64,000 nt of DNA, from assembly GCA_050633265.1 (NCBI GenBank), contig JBOEGE010000005.1, positions 248,001 through 312,000 on the forward strand. Direction: 5' to 3'. Numbering within the stretch: the first letter of the stretch is position 1; each line of letters begins with the position of its first letter. Below the pieces are notes generated by a model, which had not been told where the DNA came from, did not search any database, and saw only the letters and a program-made list of their open reading frames with translations. Made by a program: the position numbers and the translations under genes. This DNA is from JBLHZY01 sp050633265 (GTDB lineage Bacteria > Pseudomonadota > Alphaproteobacteria > Rhodobacterales > Rhodobacteraceae). This document shows positions 32,938 through 41,237 of the stretch, piece after piece.

Positions 32938-33869
32938 GCCTGATCACCATCAACGGCCAACAGATCGACGATATTGTCGCGGTTTCCAAAGGCATGATCG
33001 ATGCCGAGGACCTGCGCAATGGCGGCGAGCTGAAACCACAGGCCGCATCCCGCCTGATCTCGATGCTTTTCCAGGACACTTTCCTGACAAAGATCACAAC
33101 CGAACGCATGAGCCGCCTGACCAAGGATGTGGACGTGCTGGACATCATGCGCCGCCAACTGGTGCGCGTTCCCCAAGGCACTGACCCTGATGCGGGTCAA
33201 TTCGGCGATGCCGCTGAGTTCGGCTGCAAGCTGACCGCCCTGGATGTGCAGCTTTTCCCCACCCTGACCTTGGATTTCCTGCGTGAAAACAAGGACAACC
33301 CCAACCTGCTGAAAGAAATCGAGACGGGTTTCAACACTCGCCTGACCACCGATCTTGTCGATCTGGGTTTCAACGGCATTGCCGATGATGCGGCGGGCGC
33401 TGATCGCGCGGCCAAGTTCATCCGGCTCAACAAAGGTTGGCTCCAGATCATGCGCGATGCGGGCAACACGCCCAAGATCGACATCGATCCCGCGACCGAT
33501 GGCTGGATCGCGTCCCTGCGCACCATCATGGATGCGTCTGACACGCGGTTCCGCAGCTCCTCGGTGTTCCTCATGAATGAAGCCGATGCCGATGAGTATG
33601 CGCGCGAGCTGAATGCGCCGATCACCGGCACGGCGATGAATGCCGATAGCCCGTTGCGCCGCTTTGAAGGCAAGGCCATCGAGGCCCACCCTGACATGCC
33701 GCGCGGCTCGGTGGCGTTCACGCCGCTGAAAAACCTGGTCTATGGCGTGAGCACTGATGTGCGCCGTGATCGCGCCTATCACTCGCGCAAGCGGGTCCTC
33801 GAATACACCTTCGATATGGCGGTGGATTACGAGGTGGCGGTCAAGCAAGCCGCTGTGCTGGGCGAGTAA
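32934..33869 (+). CDS. Major capsid protein (P2 gpN family)
   Basis: The 311-residue protein begins with an N-terminal region (about 1-60) that may be trimmed. It then shows P2-type capsid features: FLTKITTERMSRLTKDVDVLDIMRRQLVRVP, KGWLQIMRDAGN, RGSVAFTPLKNLVYGVSTDVRRDR and AVDYEVAVKQAAVLGE. HK97 fold is expected. It follows the protease as in P2 O-N. Confidence 0.9.
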   Translation: MSLITINGQQIDDIVAVSKGMIDAEDLRNGGELKPQAASRLISMLFQDTFLTKITTERMSRLTKDVDVLDIMRRQLVRVPQGTDPDAGQFGDAAEFGCKLTALDVQLFPTLTLDFLRENKDNPNLLKEIETGFNTRLTTDLVDLGFNGIADDAAGADRAAKFIRLNKGWLQIMRDAGNTPKIDIDPATDGWIASLRTIMDASDTRFRSSSVFLMNEADADEYARELNAPITGTAMNADSPLRRFEGKAIEAHPDMPRGSVAFTPLKNLVYGVSTDVRRDRAYHSRKRVLEYTFDMAVDYEVAVKQAAVLGE

Positions 33870-33872
33870 ACC

Positions 33873-34295
33873 ATGCCTGAGGTCGCAATCGTCACACCGG
33901 CTGAGATCAGAGCCTTTGCCAACCTCCCTAGCGAGGTTCCTGAAGCTCTCCTCACCAAGCACATCGAGATCGCCGAGCGCGCTCTCGCAAGTGCCGCCGG
34001 TGTGGCGGTTGCGCCTGAGGGCCTGGAGCAAGAATGGACCGAGGCGCTCACCGTGCGCGCCTTGGCCAGCGTCTTTCCCTGGCTAAATACCTTCGCGCTC
34101 GATGGCGCGGCAAAGGTGGGGCGTCTGGAGGGATCGGTCGAATACCGTTTCCTCGATGCCGATGAGGTCGAGGCGAAAGTCAAAGGATTGATGAGCCGTT
34201 TCGAGGAGCTGGTGGCCAAGGTCACCCCCGCCGATCCGGCTGACGAAACACAAGGCCAAGCCAGCGCTGACACCGCCTGGCTCGGCGCTATCTGA
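33873..34295 (+). CDS. Head completion protein (P2 gpL-like)
   Basis: The 140-residue protein is a helical connector (VTPAEIRAFANLPSEVPEALLTKHIEIAERALA; EWTEALTVRALASVFPWLNTF; SRFEELVAKVTP). It directly follows the capsid gene, where P2 has M-L. Likeness to gpL is moderate and position is part of the argument. Confidence 0.6.
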   Translation: MPEVAIVTPAEIRAFANLPSEVPEALLTKHIEIAERALASAAGVAVAPEGLEQEWTEALTVRALASVFPWLNTFALDGAAKVGRLEGSVEYRFLDADEVEAKVKGLMSRFEELVAKVTPADPADETQGQASADTAWLGAI

Positions 34296-34304
34296 GGACC
34301 GTTC

Positions 34305-34811
34305 ATGCGCCTGCGCACCCGCCTTTCTGAGGAGCTCAAAGCCCGCCTGATCGCCACCTTGCCTGAGGCGGTGGAGACGGTCTGGGATCACGTTGCCGTT
34401 GTGGTGATGGTCGAGCAACTCAAATTTACCTCAGCCGGTGGGCTGGAGGGTGACTGGGAGCGCCGCACCCAATTTGAGGGCGTTGTGCGCGCCGAGCTGC
34501 GCGCCGATGCCATCGATAGTCTGGAGGTCGAGCCTCTGATCACCAACCTGGTGGCTGATCCCGTGTTTCTTGGTTTTGAGGCTGAGCTTGAGGTCGATCA
34601 GATCAGCGAAAAGGCCCGCATTGTGCTGGCCGAGTGGCGTGACACCATCCGCGATCAGGATGTGGCCAGCGCCTTGCGCTTCACTGTCACCGGCACCATC
34701 GCCGCCTATCATGGCCCAGCGGTGCGCCCTCAGCTCCTGGTGGGCCAAGCGCCTGACATCGGCGCGGGCAATGCCGAGGCCTATGATGGCTCGATTGGCG
34801 GTGACGCATGA
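34305..34811 (+). CDS. Putative tail terminator / completion protein
   Basis: The 168-residue protein (LRTRLSEELKARLIATLPEAVETVWDHVAVVVMVEQ; SLEVEPLITNLVADPVFLGFEAELEVD) has the size and beta-rich pattern of neck/tail terminators such as Mu gp37 or P2 gpR. It sits just before gene V, where P2 has R-S. It overlaps V by 4 bp. The assignment rests mainly on position. Confidence 0.5.
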   Translation: MRLRTRLSEELKARLIATLPEAVETVWDHVAVVVMVEQLKFTSAGGLEGDWERRTQFEGVVRAELRADAIDSLEVEPLITNLVADPVFLGFEAELEVDQISEKARIVLAEWRDTIRDQDVASALRFTVTGTIAAYHGPAVRPQLLVGQAPDIGAGNAEAYDGSIGGDA

Positions 34812-35278
34812 GCGATTTCGACACCACCGAGAATGACCGCCGCCTCGCCAACATCGCCCAGATGGGCGTGGTCGAGGAGGTCAAGTATTCCAACCCGCCC
34901 AAGGCGCGGGTGCGCGTGGGTGAGCTTCTCACCGGCTGGCTGCGCATGGGTGTGCGCCGCGCTGGCGATGCGCATGAGAGCTGGGCCTATAGCGTGGGTG
35001 AGGAGGTCCTGGTGGTCTCGACATCCGGCAACATGGCCCAGGGTGTGATTGTGTGCAGCTTGGCCAATGGTGCCAACGTGGCTCAAGCCGCTGAGGGCAA
35101 GTTCAAAACAACCTACCCAGGCGGCGAGATCATCGAGATCGCTGGCGGTGTGGTGACCATCACCGCGCCTGGCAATGTGATCGTGAATGGCGATGTGATC
35201 GCCAACGGGATCAGCCTGATCAATCACGTCCACGGCGGCATCTCGCCTGGCCCAGACGATACGGGGAAACCCAAATGA
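34808..35278 (+). CDS. Baseplate assembly protein V (tail spike)
   Basis: The 156-residue protein has an N-terminal OB-type domain (MGVVEEVKYSNPPKARVRVGELLTGWLRM, GEEVLVVSTSGNMAQGVIVCSL). A beta-helix part (GGEIIEIAGGVVTITAPGNVIVNGDVIANG) follows, with the tip INHVHGGISPG. The His-x-His there is the iron-binding motif of P2-type spikes. It pierces the outer membrane during injection. Confidence 0.9.
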   Translation: MSDFDTTENDRRLANIAQMGVVEEVKYSNPPKARVRVGELLTGWLRMGVRRAGDAHESWAYSVGEEVLVVSTSGNMAQGVIVCSLANGANVAQAAEGKFKTTYPGGEIIEIAGGVVTITAPGNVIVNGDVIANGISLINHVHGGISPGPDDTGKPK

Positions 35279-35628
35279 GTGTGATTGGCCTTAACGCAAA
35301 CAACGGGCGCGCCATCGATGGCCTGGATCACTTGCGCCAATCGGTGCGCGACATCCTGATCACGCCCCTGGGATCGCGCGTCATGCGCCGTGACTATGGG
35401 TCTGGGCTCTTTGAGCTCATCGATGCCAACCTGACACCGCTCACCCTGGCGCTGATCTATGCGGCCACCGTCGATGCTCTGCGCAAGTGGGAGCCTCGCT
35501 TGCGGGTCACTCGCGTCCAGGCCGAGGCCTTGCCTGAGGAGCTGGAGGCTGGGCGCATCTCGATCACCCTTGATGGGCAATATCTGCCCAGCGGTGAGGA
35601 AATCCGGCTGGATGGGGTGGTGCTATGA
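35275..35628 (+). CDS. Baseplate wedge protein W (gp25-like)
   Basis: The 117-residue protein has the GPW/gp25 pattern LRQSVRDILITPLGSRVMRRDYGSGLFELID and a C-terminal ISITLDGQYL strand. It overlaps V and J on both sides. Gp25-type proteins link sheath and baseplate in contractile tails. Confidence 0.9.
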   Translation: MSVIGLNANNGRAIDGLDHLRQSVRDILITPLGSRVMRRDYGSGLFELIDANLTPLTLALIYAATVDALRKWEPRLRVTRVQAEALPEELEAGRISITLDGQYLPSGEEIRLDGVVL

Positions 35629-36617
35629 GGTTCACGGCCATCAACCTCGACCGCTTGCCCGCGCCTCAGATCATCGAGCAACCTGATTTCGAGACCATCT
35701 TTGCCGCTCGCAAGGCCCGCCTGATCGAGCTTGCGCCACACCTTGCGCCAGCTCTGGAGCTGGAGAGTGAGCCGCTGGTCAAGCTCCTCCAGGAGGATAG
35801 CTATCGCGAGCTCATCTTGCGCGCCGCCGTTCAAGACGCGGGCGCTGGAAACCTTTTGGCCTATGCCTCCGGTGCGCTTCTTGACCACCTCGCCGCCTTT
35901 TATGGGGTCGAGCGGTTGGTGATCCAAGAGGCTGATGCATCGGTGAGCCCTCCCATCGAGGAGGTCCTGGAGGATGATGCCCGCTTGCGTGCCCGCGTCC
36001 AGCTTGCGCCTGAGGGGTTCACCACCGCTGGCTCAATCGGCTCTTACTTGTTCTGGGCGCTTAGCTCGTCTGCGTTTATCAAGGATGTGGACATCCGTGC
36101 TCCTCGGTTTTCAAAAGCCGAGATCGCGCCGGAATTGCAGGCCCAGCTACCTGAAAGCGCGATTGTTTTAGTCGTTGATGATGATGCTGGCTTGGAAAAC
36201 CCGATGCCTGGGGATGTGGCTCTCTCGGTTTTGTCCAGCCAAGGTAATGGCGTTCCTTCTGCTGAGTTGATCGATGGGGTTCTCGCAACAACTTTGCCCC
36301 GCCGCCCTTTGACAGATCGGCCAATCGCAAAGGCCGCGATCATCCAGGAATACACCGTCGAGGCCGAGCTGATCCTCTATGATGGGCCTGATGCTGAGCT
36401 GGTGCGCCAGGCATCCGTTGCCGCCGTTCAAGCCTTTGTCGATGAGCATCATCGCCTCGGCCATGACATCACCATCGCGGGCTTGCATGCCGCGCTTTAC
36501 CGCGAGGGCGTCCAGGACATCCACATCACCGCCCCCGCTGCAACTCTTGAGATCGGGAGCGATACCGCCGCGCATTGCACCCAGATCACCGTAACCGTGG
36601 GAGGCCGCGATGTCTGA
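35625..36617 (+). CDS. Baseplate protein J
   Basis: The 330-residue protein shows the gpJ pattern: RELILRAAVQDAGAGNLLAYASGALLDHLAAFYGVER, PEGFTTAGSIGSYLFWALS, PGDVALSVLSSQGNGVPSAELIDGV and HITAPAATLEIGSDTAAHCTQITVTVGG. It is part of the baseplate wedge, between W and I as in P2. Confidence 0.92.
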   Translation: MRFTAINLDRLPAPQIIEQPDFETIFAARKARLIELAPHLAPALELESEPLVKLLQEDSYRELILRAAVQDAGAGNLLAYASGALLDHLAAFYGVERLVIQEADASVSPPIEEVLEDDARLRARVQLAPEGFTTAGSIGSYLFWALSSSAFIKDVDIRAPRFSKAEIAPELQAQLPESAIVLVVDDDAGLENPMPGDVALSVLSSQGNGVPSAELIDGVLATTLPRRPLTDRPIAKAAIIQEYTVEAELILYDGPDAELVRQASVAAVQAFVDEHHRLGHDITIAGLHAALYREGVQDIHITAPAATLEIGSDTAAHCTQITVTVGGRDV

Positions 36618-37284
36618 TATTGATCGCCTTTTGCCGCCAAGCGCCACCACCTCTGAGCGCGCCATCGAGACCGTGATCGCTGAGCGCACCATCGGCATCA
36701 AGGCCCCAATCGCCACGCTTTGGAATGTGGATACATGCCCTGAGGAGCTCTTGCCCTGGATGGCTTGGGCGTTCTCGGTCGAGGTCTGGGATCATGCCTG
36801 GTCTGAAACCATCAAGCGCAATGTCATCCGCAACTCGATCCAAGTGCATCGCATGAAAGGCACCCGCCGCGCGGTGGAGCTGGCCCTGGAAGCGCTTGAG
36901 ATGCGCATCGATCTGCATGAGGGCTTTGAGCTTGATGAGCACGGCGATCCTTATGGCCCGCCCCATACCTTCACCCTCGACGCCTTTGCTGAGGACATCT
37001 TTGACGCTGGGTTTCAGATCAATCCCAAGCTGCATGCCCTGGTCACTGAGCTGATCCGCAACGTCAAGCCCGTGCGCTCTCACTTCACCTTGCGCATCGG
37101 CGAAAAGCGCGGCGGCACCGTCACCGTGCGCACCGGATCACACCAGCGGCTCAAGGATGAGCGCCAGGTCACACCGGCCTTGCCGATCGATACCCATGCG
37201 CCGCGCCTATCCGCCCGCTCTGGCCACCGCCAAACCGCCGTGAGCCATCACATCCACCGCTTTGATATGGGAGACGCCGCATGA
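36610..37284 (+). CDS. Tail protein I
   Basis: The 224-residue protein has the P2 gpI pattern LLPPSATTSERAIETVIAERT, LWNVDTCPEELLPWMAWAFSVEVWD and VHRMKGTRRAVELALEAL. A region of about 50 residues at the end is rich in Arg/His and variable. It overlaps J and the next gene by a few bases. Confidence 0.92.
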   Translation: MSDIDRLLPPSATTSERAIETVIAERTIGIKAPIATLWNVDTCPEELLPWMAWAFSVEVWDHAWSETIKRNVIRNSIQVHRMKGTRRAVELALEALEMRIDLHEGFELDEHGDPYGPPHTFTLDAFAEDIFDAGFQINPKLHALVTELIRNVKPVRSHFTLRIGEKRGGTVTVRTGSHQRLKDERQVTPALPIDTHAPRLSARSGHRQTAVSHHIHRFDMGDAA

Positions 37285-37805
37285 CCGCTGGCACCGACAT
37301 CCTGACTACCAAGGGCATCACGAAAATCCGCAATGCAGCGGGATCGGGGAGCCAGGTCAAAATCAAATACATCGCCCTCGGTGATGGCCAGGGCGCGGGC
37401 TATGCGCCCAATCCGGCCCAGGTCACCTTGCGCCGCGAGCTCCTGCGCACCGAGATCGAGCGTCACTATCCGGTTGGCTCCAATGCCTGGCACGTCAAGG
37501 CCAGTTTCCCAACGGATGCCACGGCGATCACCGTGCGCGAGATGGGTTTCCTCGATGAGGATGGCGATCTGATCGCGCTCTGGGCTGGTGCCGATGTGGG
37601 TGATGATCGGCGCACGGGTGTGATCGAGTATCTGATCGCCCACGTTCTGGCCTTTGATGGCATCGCCGATGGTATCCTGGTCGTGGATGCGCCGCTCGAT
37701 GAATACCTCGATCACGCGGTGCTCAAGCTCACCACTGATGCCATCCAAACTGACCTCTTGCTCAAGCAAGCCAAACAATTCCGCGATCTCGGTATCGCCG
37801 CATAA
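37281..37805 (+). CDS. Tail fibre N-terminal protein (P2 gpH-like, short)
   Basis: The 174-residue protein (TTKGITKIRNAAGSGSQVKIKYIALGDG; TITVREMGFLDEDGDLIALW; HAVLKLTTDAIQTDLLLKQ) matches the baseplate-attachment domain of P2-type fibres (DUF3751-like). It lacks the long shaft. The receptor-binding part is probably the next gene, so the fibre seems to be split into two proteins. Confidence 0.75.
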   Translation: MTAGTDILTTKGITKIRNAAGSGSQVKIKYIALGDGQGAGYAPNPAQVTLRRELLRTEIERHYPVGSNAWHVKASFPTDATAITVREMGFLDEDGDLIALWAGADVGDDRRTGVIEYLIAHVLAFDGIADGILVVDAPLDEYLDHAVLKLTTDAIQTDLLLKQAKQFRDLGIAA

Positions 37806-37820
37806 AGGAGGATTTCCACA

Positions 37821-38603
37821 ATGGACCCGATGCAAAACCTGAACAACGCGGCGGATGCCCTGAACCAAGTGGCCCAGCGGGCCGGTGGGTTCTGGGATGA
37901 TGCCGATGCGCAAATCGCGCAACGCCAAGCGGCTTACGATGCTCTTGGCGCTGATCTGGTCAATGTTGTCAATGATCGGATGTATTTCCCCGCAACGATT
38001 GACCCTGATGATCCCAACCCCACGAATGAGCGCGGTGGAGTGTTTACCACCCTTGGCGCTGCGATCAATGCGGCTCCGTCTGGTTCTTACATTGTTGTCT
38101 CACTGTTGGCCGGAAAGACCCACAACCTCGATGCCAGCGTGTGGATCACCAGTAAGACGATTGTGGTCACGCGCACTGGTGGGGGCGATAACCCTGTGGT
38201 GATGATTGGAAACACGTCCAACGGCGCGACAAATTCGCCAGTTCGGTTAAACTCAGGCGCAATGGCGGCAATCCGTTTCGTGAACGTCGATATTGAGTAT
38301 GCGCCGAAAACGGATGCCGGATTGCCTTGGGCGGCTTCGCCCCTTTGTGCGCCATCCTATGGGACCCAAATCTTTGTGTCTTTGTATGGGGTGAGCGTGA
38401 CTGGGCCAGCCGAGGCATTCCTGGTCAGCACCTATGCCGGTTCAACCGCCTTTCTCAATCTTGGCGTGGTGGGCTTGGATGGGGTGAATGGCGCTCAGGT
38501 GTCACTCGGGATGCTGGTCGTAGGTCAATACAACGTCTCTTTGGCCAACGGCTCACAAATCCATGCTGGCGGCACAGTCGGCACGAATGTCCTGATCAAC
38601 TGA
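37821..38603 (+). CDS. Putative tail fibre / receptor-binding protein
   Basis: A strong AAAGGAGG overlaps the previous stop and sets ATG 37821. After a helical start (NLNNAADALNQVAQRAGGFWDDADAQI) the 260-residue protein is repetitive beta sequence with a parallel beta-helix look (GGVFTTLGAAINAAPSGSYIVVSLLAGK; ITSKTIVVTRTGGGDNPVVMIGN). Base use is less GC-biased than its neighbours from about 38000 on, as is common for exchanged host-range genes. Receptor binding is inferred from place and fold. Confidence 0.6.
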   Translation: MDPMQNLNNAADALNQVAQRAGGFWDDADAQIAQRQAAYDALGADLVNVVNDRMYFPATIDPDDPNPTNERGGVFTTLGAAINAAPSGSYIVVSLLAGKTHNLDASVWITSKTIVVTRTGGGDNPVVMIGNTSNGATNSPVRLNSGAMAAIRFVNVDIEYAPKTDAGLPWAASPLCAPSYGTQIFVSLYGVSVTGPAEAFLVSTYAGSTAFLNLGVVGLDGVNGAQVSLGMLVVGQYNVSLANGSQIHAGGTVGTNVLIN

Positions 38604-38613
38604 GGAGCTGACT

Positions 38614-39120
38614 ATGAATTTCGACATCACATATGAGGGCCGCACAACGCTGGCGGTTGACTATGAAGGTGCAATCGCACTTGGGTATCCGGTTGCCGTC
38701 ATTGGTGTGGCGCTTAAAGGTGCGGCAAAGGCTGAGATCGCTGCCTTTGCTGAGGTTTACCGCAACAAAATCACCCACGCCACGGCGGGCAAGCTGGCCG
38801 AATATCGGATCAAAGAGGAGATCGCCCGCGATCCTGCTAGCGCCTCTGAAGCTGAGCTTGAGACCCTGAGCCGCGAGGCAAAGGCGCGCGGCACCAACCG
38901 CACCGGCCTGATCGGCCAGATCAACGCCCAATCCGCCGCCTATCGCCAGATCGCGCTCCTGATCGGTGCGCTTGAGGCCGAGGCTGGTGCTGGTATCGCC
39001 CTCATCCCAGATGATGCGCCTGACATCGAAACCCAAATTTCCACCGTGCTTGGGGCTGCAAAGGCCCAGGCTGAAACGGCCTTCAATGAGGCCCTTGCTC
39101 TGATCAATGGAGGTTCCTAA
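38614..39120 (+). CDS. Putative tail fibre assembly or accessory protein
   Basis: The 168-residue protein has a short beta start (NFDITYEGRTTLAVDYEGAIALGYP) and a long helical remainder (FAEVYRNKITHATAGKLAEYRIKEEIARD). It lies where P2 has the fibre assembly chaperone G. No family likeness was recognised, so the role is from position only. Confidence 0.5.
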   Translation: MNFDITYEGRTTLAVDYEGAIALGYPVAVIGVALKGAAKAEIAAFAEVYRNKITHATAGKLAEYRIKEEIARDPASASEAELETLSREAKARGTNRTGLIGQINAQSAAYRQIALLIGALEAEAGAGIALIPDDAPDIETQISTVLGAAKAQAETAFNEALALINGGS

Positions 39121-40289
39121 TGCCTGAGCAATTTCTCCACGGCGTCGAGGTTGTCGAGATCGACACCGGCACACGCCCAATCCGCACCGTGCGCTCCTCG
39201 GTCATTGGCCTGGTGGGCACCGCCCCTGATGCTGATGCCGCCAAGTTCCCGCTGAATACGCCTGTCCTTGTGGCTGGCAAGCGCTCTGATGCCGCTGGCT
39301 TGGGAGCCACTGGCACCCTGGCACCGGCCATCGATGACATCTTTGACCAGGTTGGGGCCGTTGTGGTCGTGATCCGCGTCGAGGAAGGCGCTGACGATGC
39401 CGCCACGCTGAGCAATATCATCGGCGGCACCGACGATGTGACCGGCCAGCCTGAGGGCTTGCAAGTGCTCCTGGCCGCTGAGAGCGTGGTCAAGGTCGCG
39501 CCCCGCATCATCGTGGTCCCTGAGTTCTCTCAGGAGCAAGCGGTGGTTTCTGAGCTGGTCTCGATTGCCACTAAGCTGCGCGCCGTGATCATCGCGGATG
39601 GCCCCAACTCGACCGATGCGGATGCCATCACATACCGTGAAAACTTTGGTTCTGATCGCATCTATCTGGTCGATCCTTGGGTCAAGGTCTGGGATACTGA
39701 AACCAGCACCGAGATCGTGCGGCCCGCATCCGCCCGCGTGGCTGGTGTGATCGCCAAGTCCGATGCTGAGCGTGGTTTCTGGCACTCGCCATCCAACCGC
39801 CTGATCGATGGGATCACCGGCACCGCCCGTGCCATCGATTTCACCCTGGGTGACGCGACATCGCGGGCCAACATTCTCAATGAGAATGAGGTCACCACCA
39901 TCATCCAGCGGGATGGCTATCGCCTTTGGGGCAACCGCACCCTGAGCGCTGATCCCAAGTGGGCAATGCTCAAGCGCCGCCGCGTGGCTGACATGATCAA
40001 TGAGAGCATCATGCAAGCCCATTTCTGGGCGGTGGATCGCAATGCGGATCGCACCTATTTCGAGGACGTGATCGAGGGCGTGAACGCTTACGGGCGACGC
40101 ATGATCACCGTGGGTGCCTTGGTGGGCTTCAAATGCTGGGCCGATCCTGATCTCAACACGCCTGAGGCGCTTGAGGCTGGCAAGGTCTACTTTGACTATG
40201 ACTGGGTGGAAACGCCCACCGCCGAGCACATCACTTTCCGTTCCATGATCAACAATGGCTACCTGTCTGAGGTCCTGCCAACGGCCTAA
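39120..40289 (+). CDS. Tail sheath protein FI
   Basis: The 389-residue protein starts PEQFLHGVEVVEIDTGTRPIRTVRSSVIGLVGTAPDAD, the standard P2/Mu sheath opening. It ends with the conserved handshake part FKCWADPDLNTPEALEAGKVYFDYDWVETPTAEHITF. It forms the contractile sheath, so the virion is predicted to be a myovirus. Confidence 0.96.
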   Translation: MPEQFLHGVEVVEIDTGTRPIRTVRSSVIGLVGTAPDADAAKFPLNTPVLVAGKRSDAAGLGATGTLAPAIDDIFDQVGAVVVVIRVEEGADDAATLSNIIGGTDDVTGQPEGLQVLLAAESVVKVAPRIIVVPEFSQEQAVVSELVSIATKLRAVIIADGPNSTDADAITYRENFGSDRIYLVDPWVKVWDTETSTEIVRPASARVAGVIAKSDAERGFWHSPSNRLIDGITGTARAIDFTLGDATSRANILNENEVTTIIQRDGYRLWGNRTLSADPKWAMLKRRRVADMINESIMQAHFWAVDRNADRTYFEDVIEGVNAYGRRMITVGALVGFKCWADPDLNTPEALEAGKVYFDYDWVETPTAEHITFRSMINNGYLSEVLPTA

Positions 40290-40304
40290 GGAGGGCTTAT
40301 TCCA

Positions 40305-40811
40305 ATGCGTGATCTTCTGAAATTCATGAATACCTTTGTCGATGGCTACGGCTTTGCCGGTGTGGCCTCGGCGGTGGAGGTGCCCAAGATCGAGGTCGCA
40401 ACCCGCGATTTCTCGGCGGCGGGCATGGCTGGCCCCATCGAGGTGCGCATGGCGCGCCTGGCCAACGCGCTCACGGCCAAGCTGACCTTTGAAGGCTTTG
40501 ACCCGCATCTCTATGAGACGCTGGACATCACCGAGGGCTCGCTGATCCCCTTCACCTGTAAGGGTTCAACCGAGGACGGTGACGGGGCAACGCATGCGCA
40601 CAATGTGGCAATGCGCGGTTTCACCAAGGTCCTGGATGAGGGTGAGTGGAAGGATGGCGAAAGCGTCCCGCTCAAGCTCGATATGAGCCTGCGCTATTAC
40701 CGGCGCGAGCGCGATGGCGTGGAGCTCTTTGAAATTGACCAGGAAAACATGATTTTCCGCGTCAAAGGCAAGGACCTCTTGGCCGAGCACCGCGCCAATA
40801 TTGGCCGCTGA
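40305..40811 (+). CDS. Tail tube protein FII
   Basis: The 168-residue protein (KFMNTFVDGYGFAGVASAVEVPKIEVATRDFSAAGMAGPIEVRMARLANALTAKLTFEGFDP) is a clear P2-type major tail tube protein. It follows the sheath with 15 bp between. Confidence 0.95.
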   Translation: MRDLLKFMNTFVDGYGFAGVASAVEVPKIEVATRDFSAAGMAGPIEVRMARLANALTAKLTFEGFDPHLYETLDITEGSLIPFTCKGSTEDGDGATHAHNVAMRGFTKVLDEGEWKDGESVPLKLDMSLRYYRRERDGVELFEIDQENMIFRVKGKDLLAEHRANIGR

Positions 40812-40824
40812 GGGGAGCTGACAC

Positions 40825-41118
40825 ATGGCACATACTGAAACCTATGAGCTCCAATACCCCTTCACCCACAAGGGTGAGGAGGTCACCGAGCTGACCATCC
40901 GCCGCCCCAAGATGCGCGACCTCAAGAAGTTCGAGGGGATCAAGGACAAGATGAAAAAGAGCTTCACCATGCTCTCTGATCTTGCCGAGATCGGCCCCGA
41001 TACCGTGGAGGAGCTGGACCCCGTTGATTTCAACGCGGCCTCGGTGATGATCGCGGGTTTTTTGGGCGTATCGGAGGAGGAAATCCAAAAGATTTCAGGG
41101 CAATTTCCCTCTTCATGA
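40825..41118 (+). CDS. Tail assembly chaperone E
   Basis: The 97-residue protein (ETYELQYPFTHKGEEVTELTIRRPKMRDLKKFEGIKDKM) has the P2 gpE pattern. Near its end the coding sequence runs over a T6G slippery site (41058-41064), so part of the ribosomes should shift back one base and make a longer E-E' product. Chaperones of this type bind the tape measure during tail assembly. Confidence 0.9.
   Translation: MAHTETYELQYPFTHKGEEVTELTIRRPKMRDLKKFEGIKDKMKKSFTMLSDLAEIGPDTVEELDPVDFNAASVMIAGFLGVSEEEIQKISGQFPSS
41058..41064 (+). other. Programmed -1 frameshift site (TTTTTTG) between E and E'
   Basis: The E frame reads GGT TTT TTG, so T-TTT-TTG is a canonical slippery heptamer in the right phase. The -1 frame is open from here to the TGA at 41235-41237 with no stop, giving a fusion of about 80 residues of E plus 57 more. 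P2 uses the same T6G sequence in its E gene. Confidence 0.85.
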
Positions 41119-41237
41119 GCCGACACTTCCACTGGCAACCATCCGAGATTGATGCGTTGCCAGTGGATGAGCTCCTCGATGCCTTCGAGGATGCCAAAGA
41201 CTATCTGAGAATTGAGGCGGAGGCGCGAAACTCATGA
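41115..41237 (+). CDS. E' extension frame (made by frameshift, or as a 40-aa product)
   Basis: The -1 frame after the T6G site continues through an ATG at 41115 and reads SRHFHWQPSEIDALPVDELLDAFEDAKDYLRIEAEARNS. This is typical of P2-like E' tails. It overlaps the tape measure start at 41234. It is listed from the internal ATG; the main product is probably the E-E' fusion starting at 40825. Confidence 0.8.
   Translation: MSRHFHWQPSEIDALPVDELLDAFEDAKDYLRIEAEARNS

Noticed and set aside
32793..34031. A 412-codon minus-strand frame opposite the capsid gene
   Set aside because: The capsid protein on the plus strand fits the P2 family and the operon; the opposite frame is a shadow.
39117..40508. 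A 463-codon minus-strand frame opposite the sheath gene
   Set aside because: The plus-strand sheath protein is unmistakable and the opposite frame has no ribosome site or family features.
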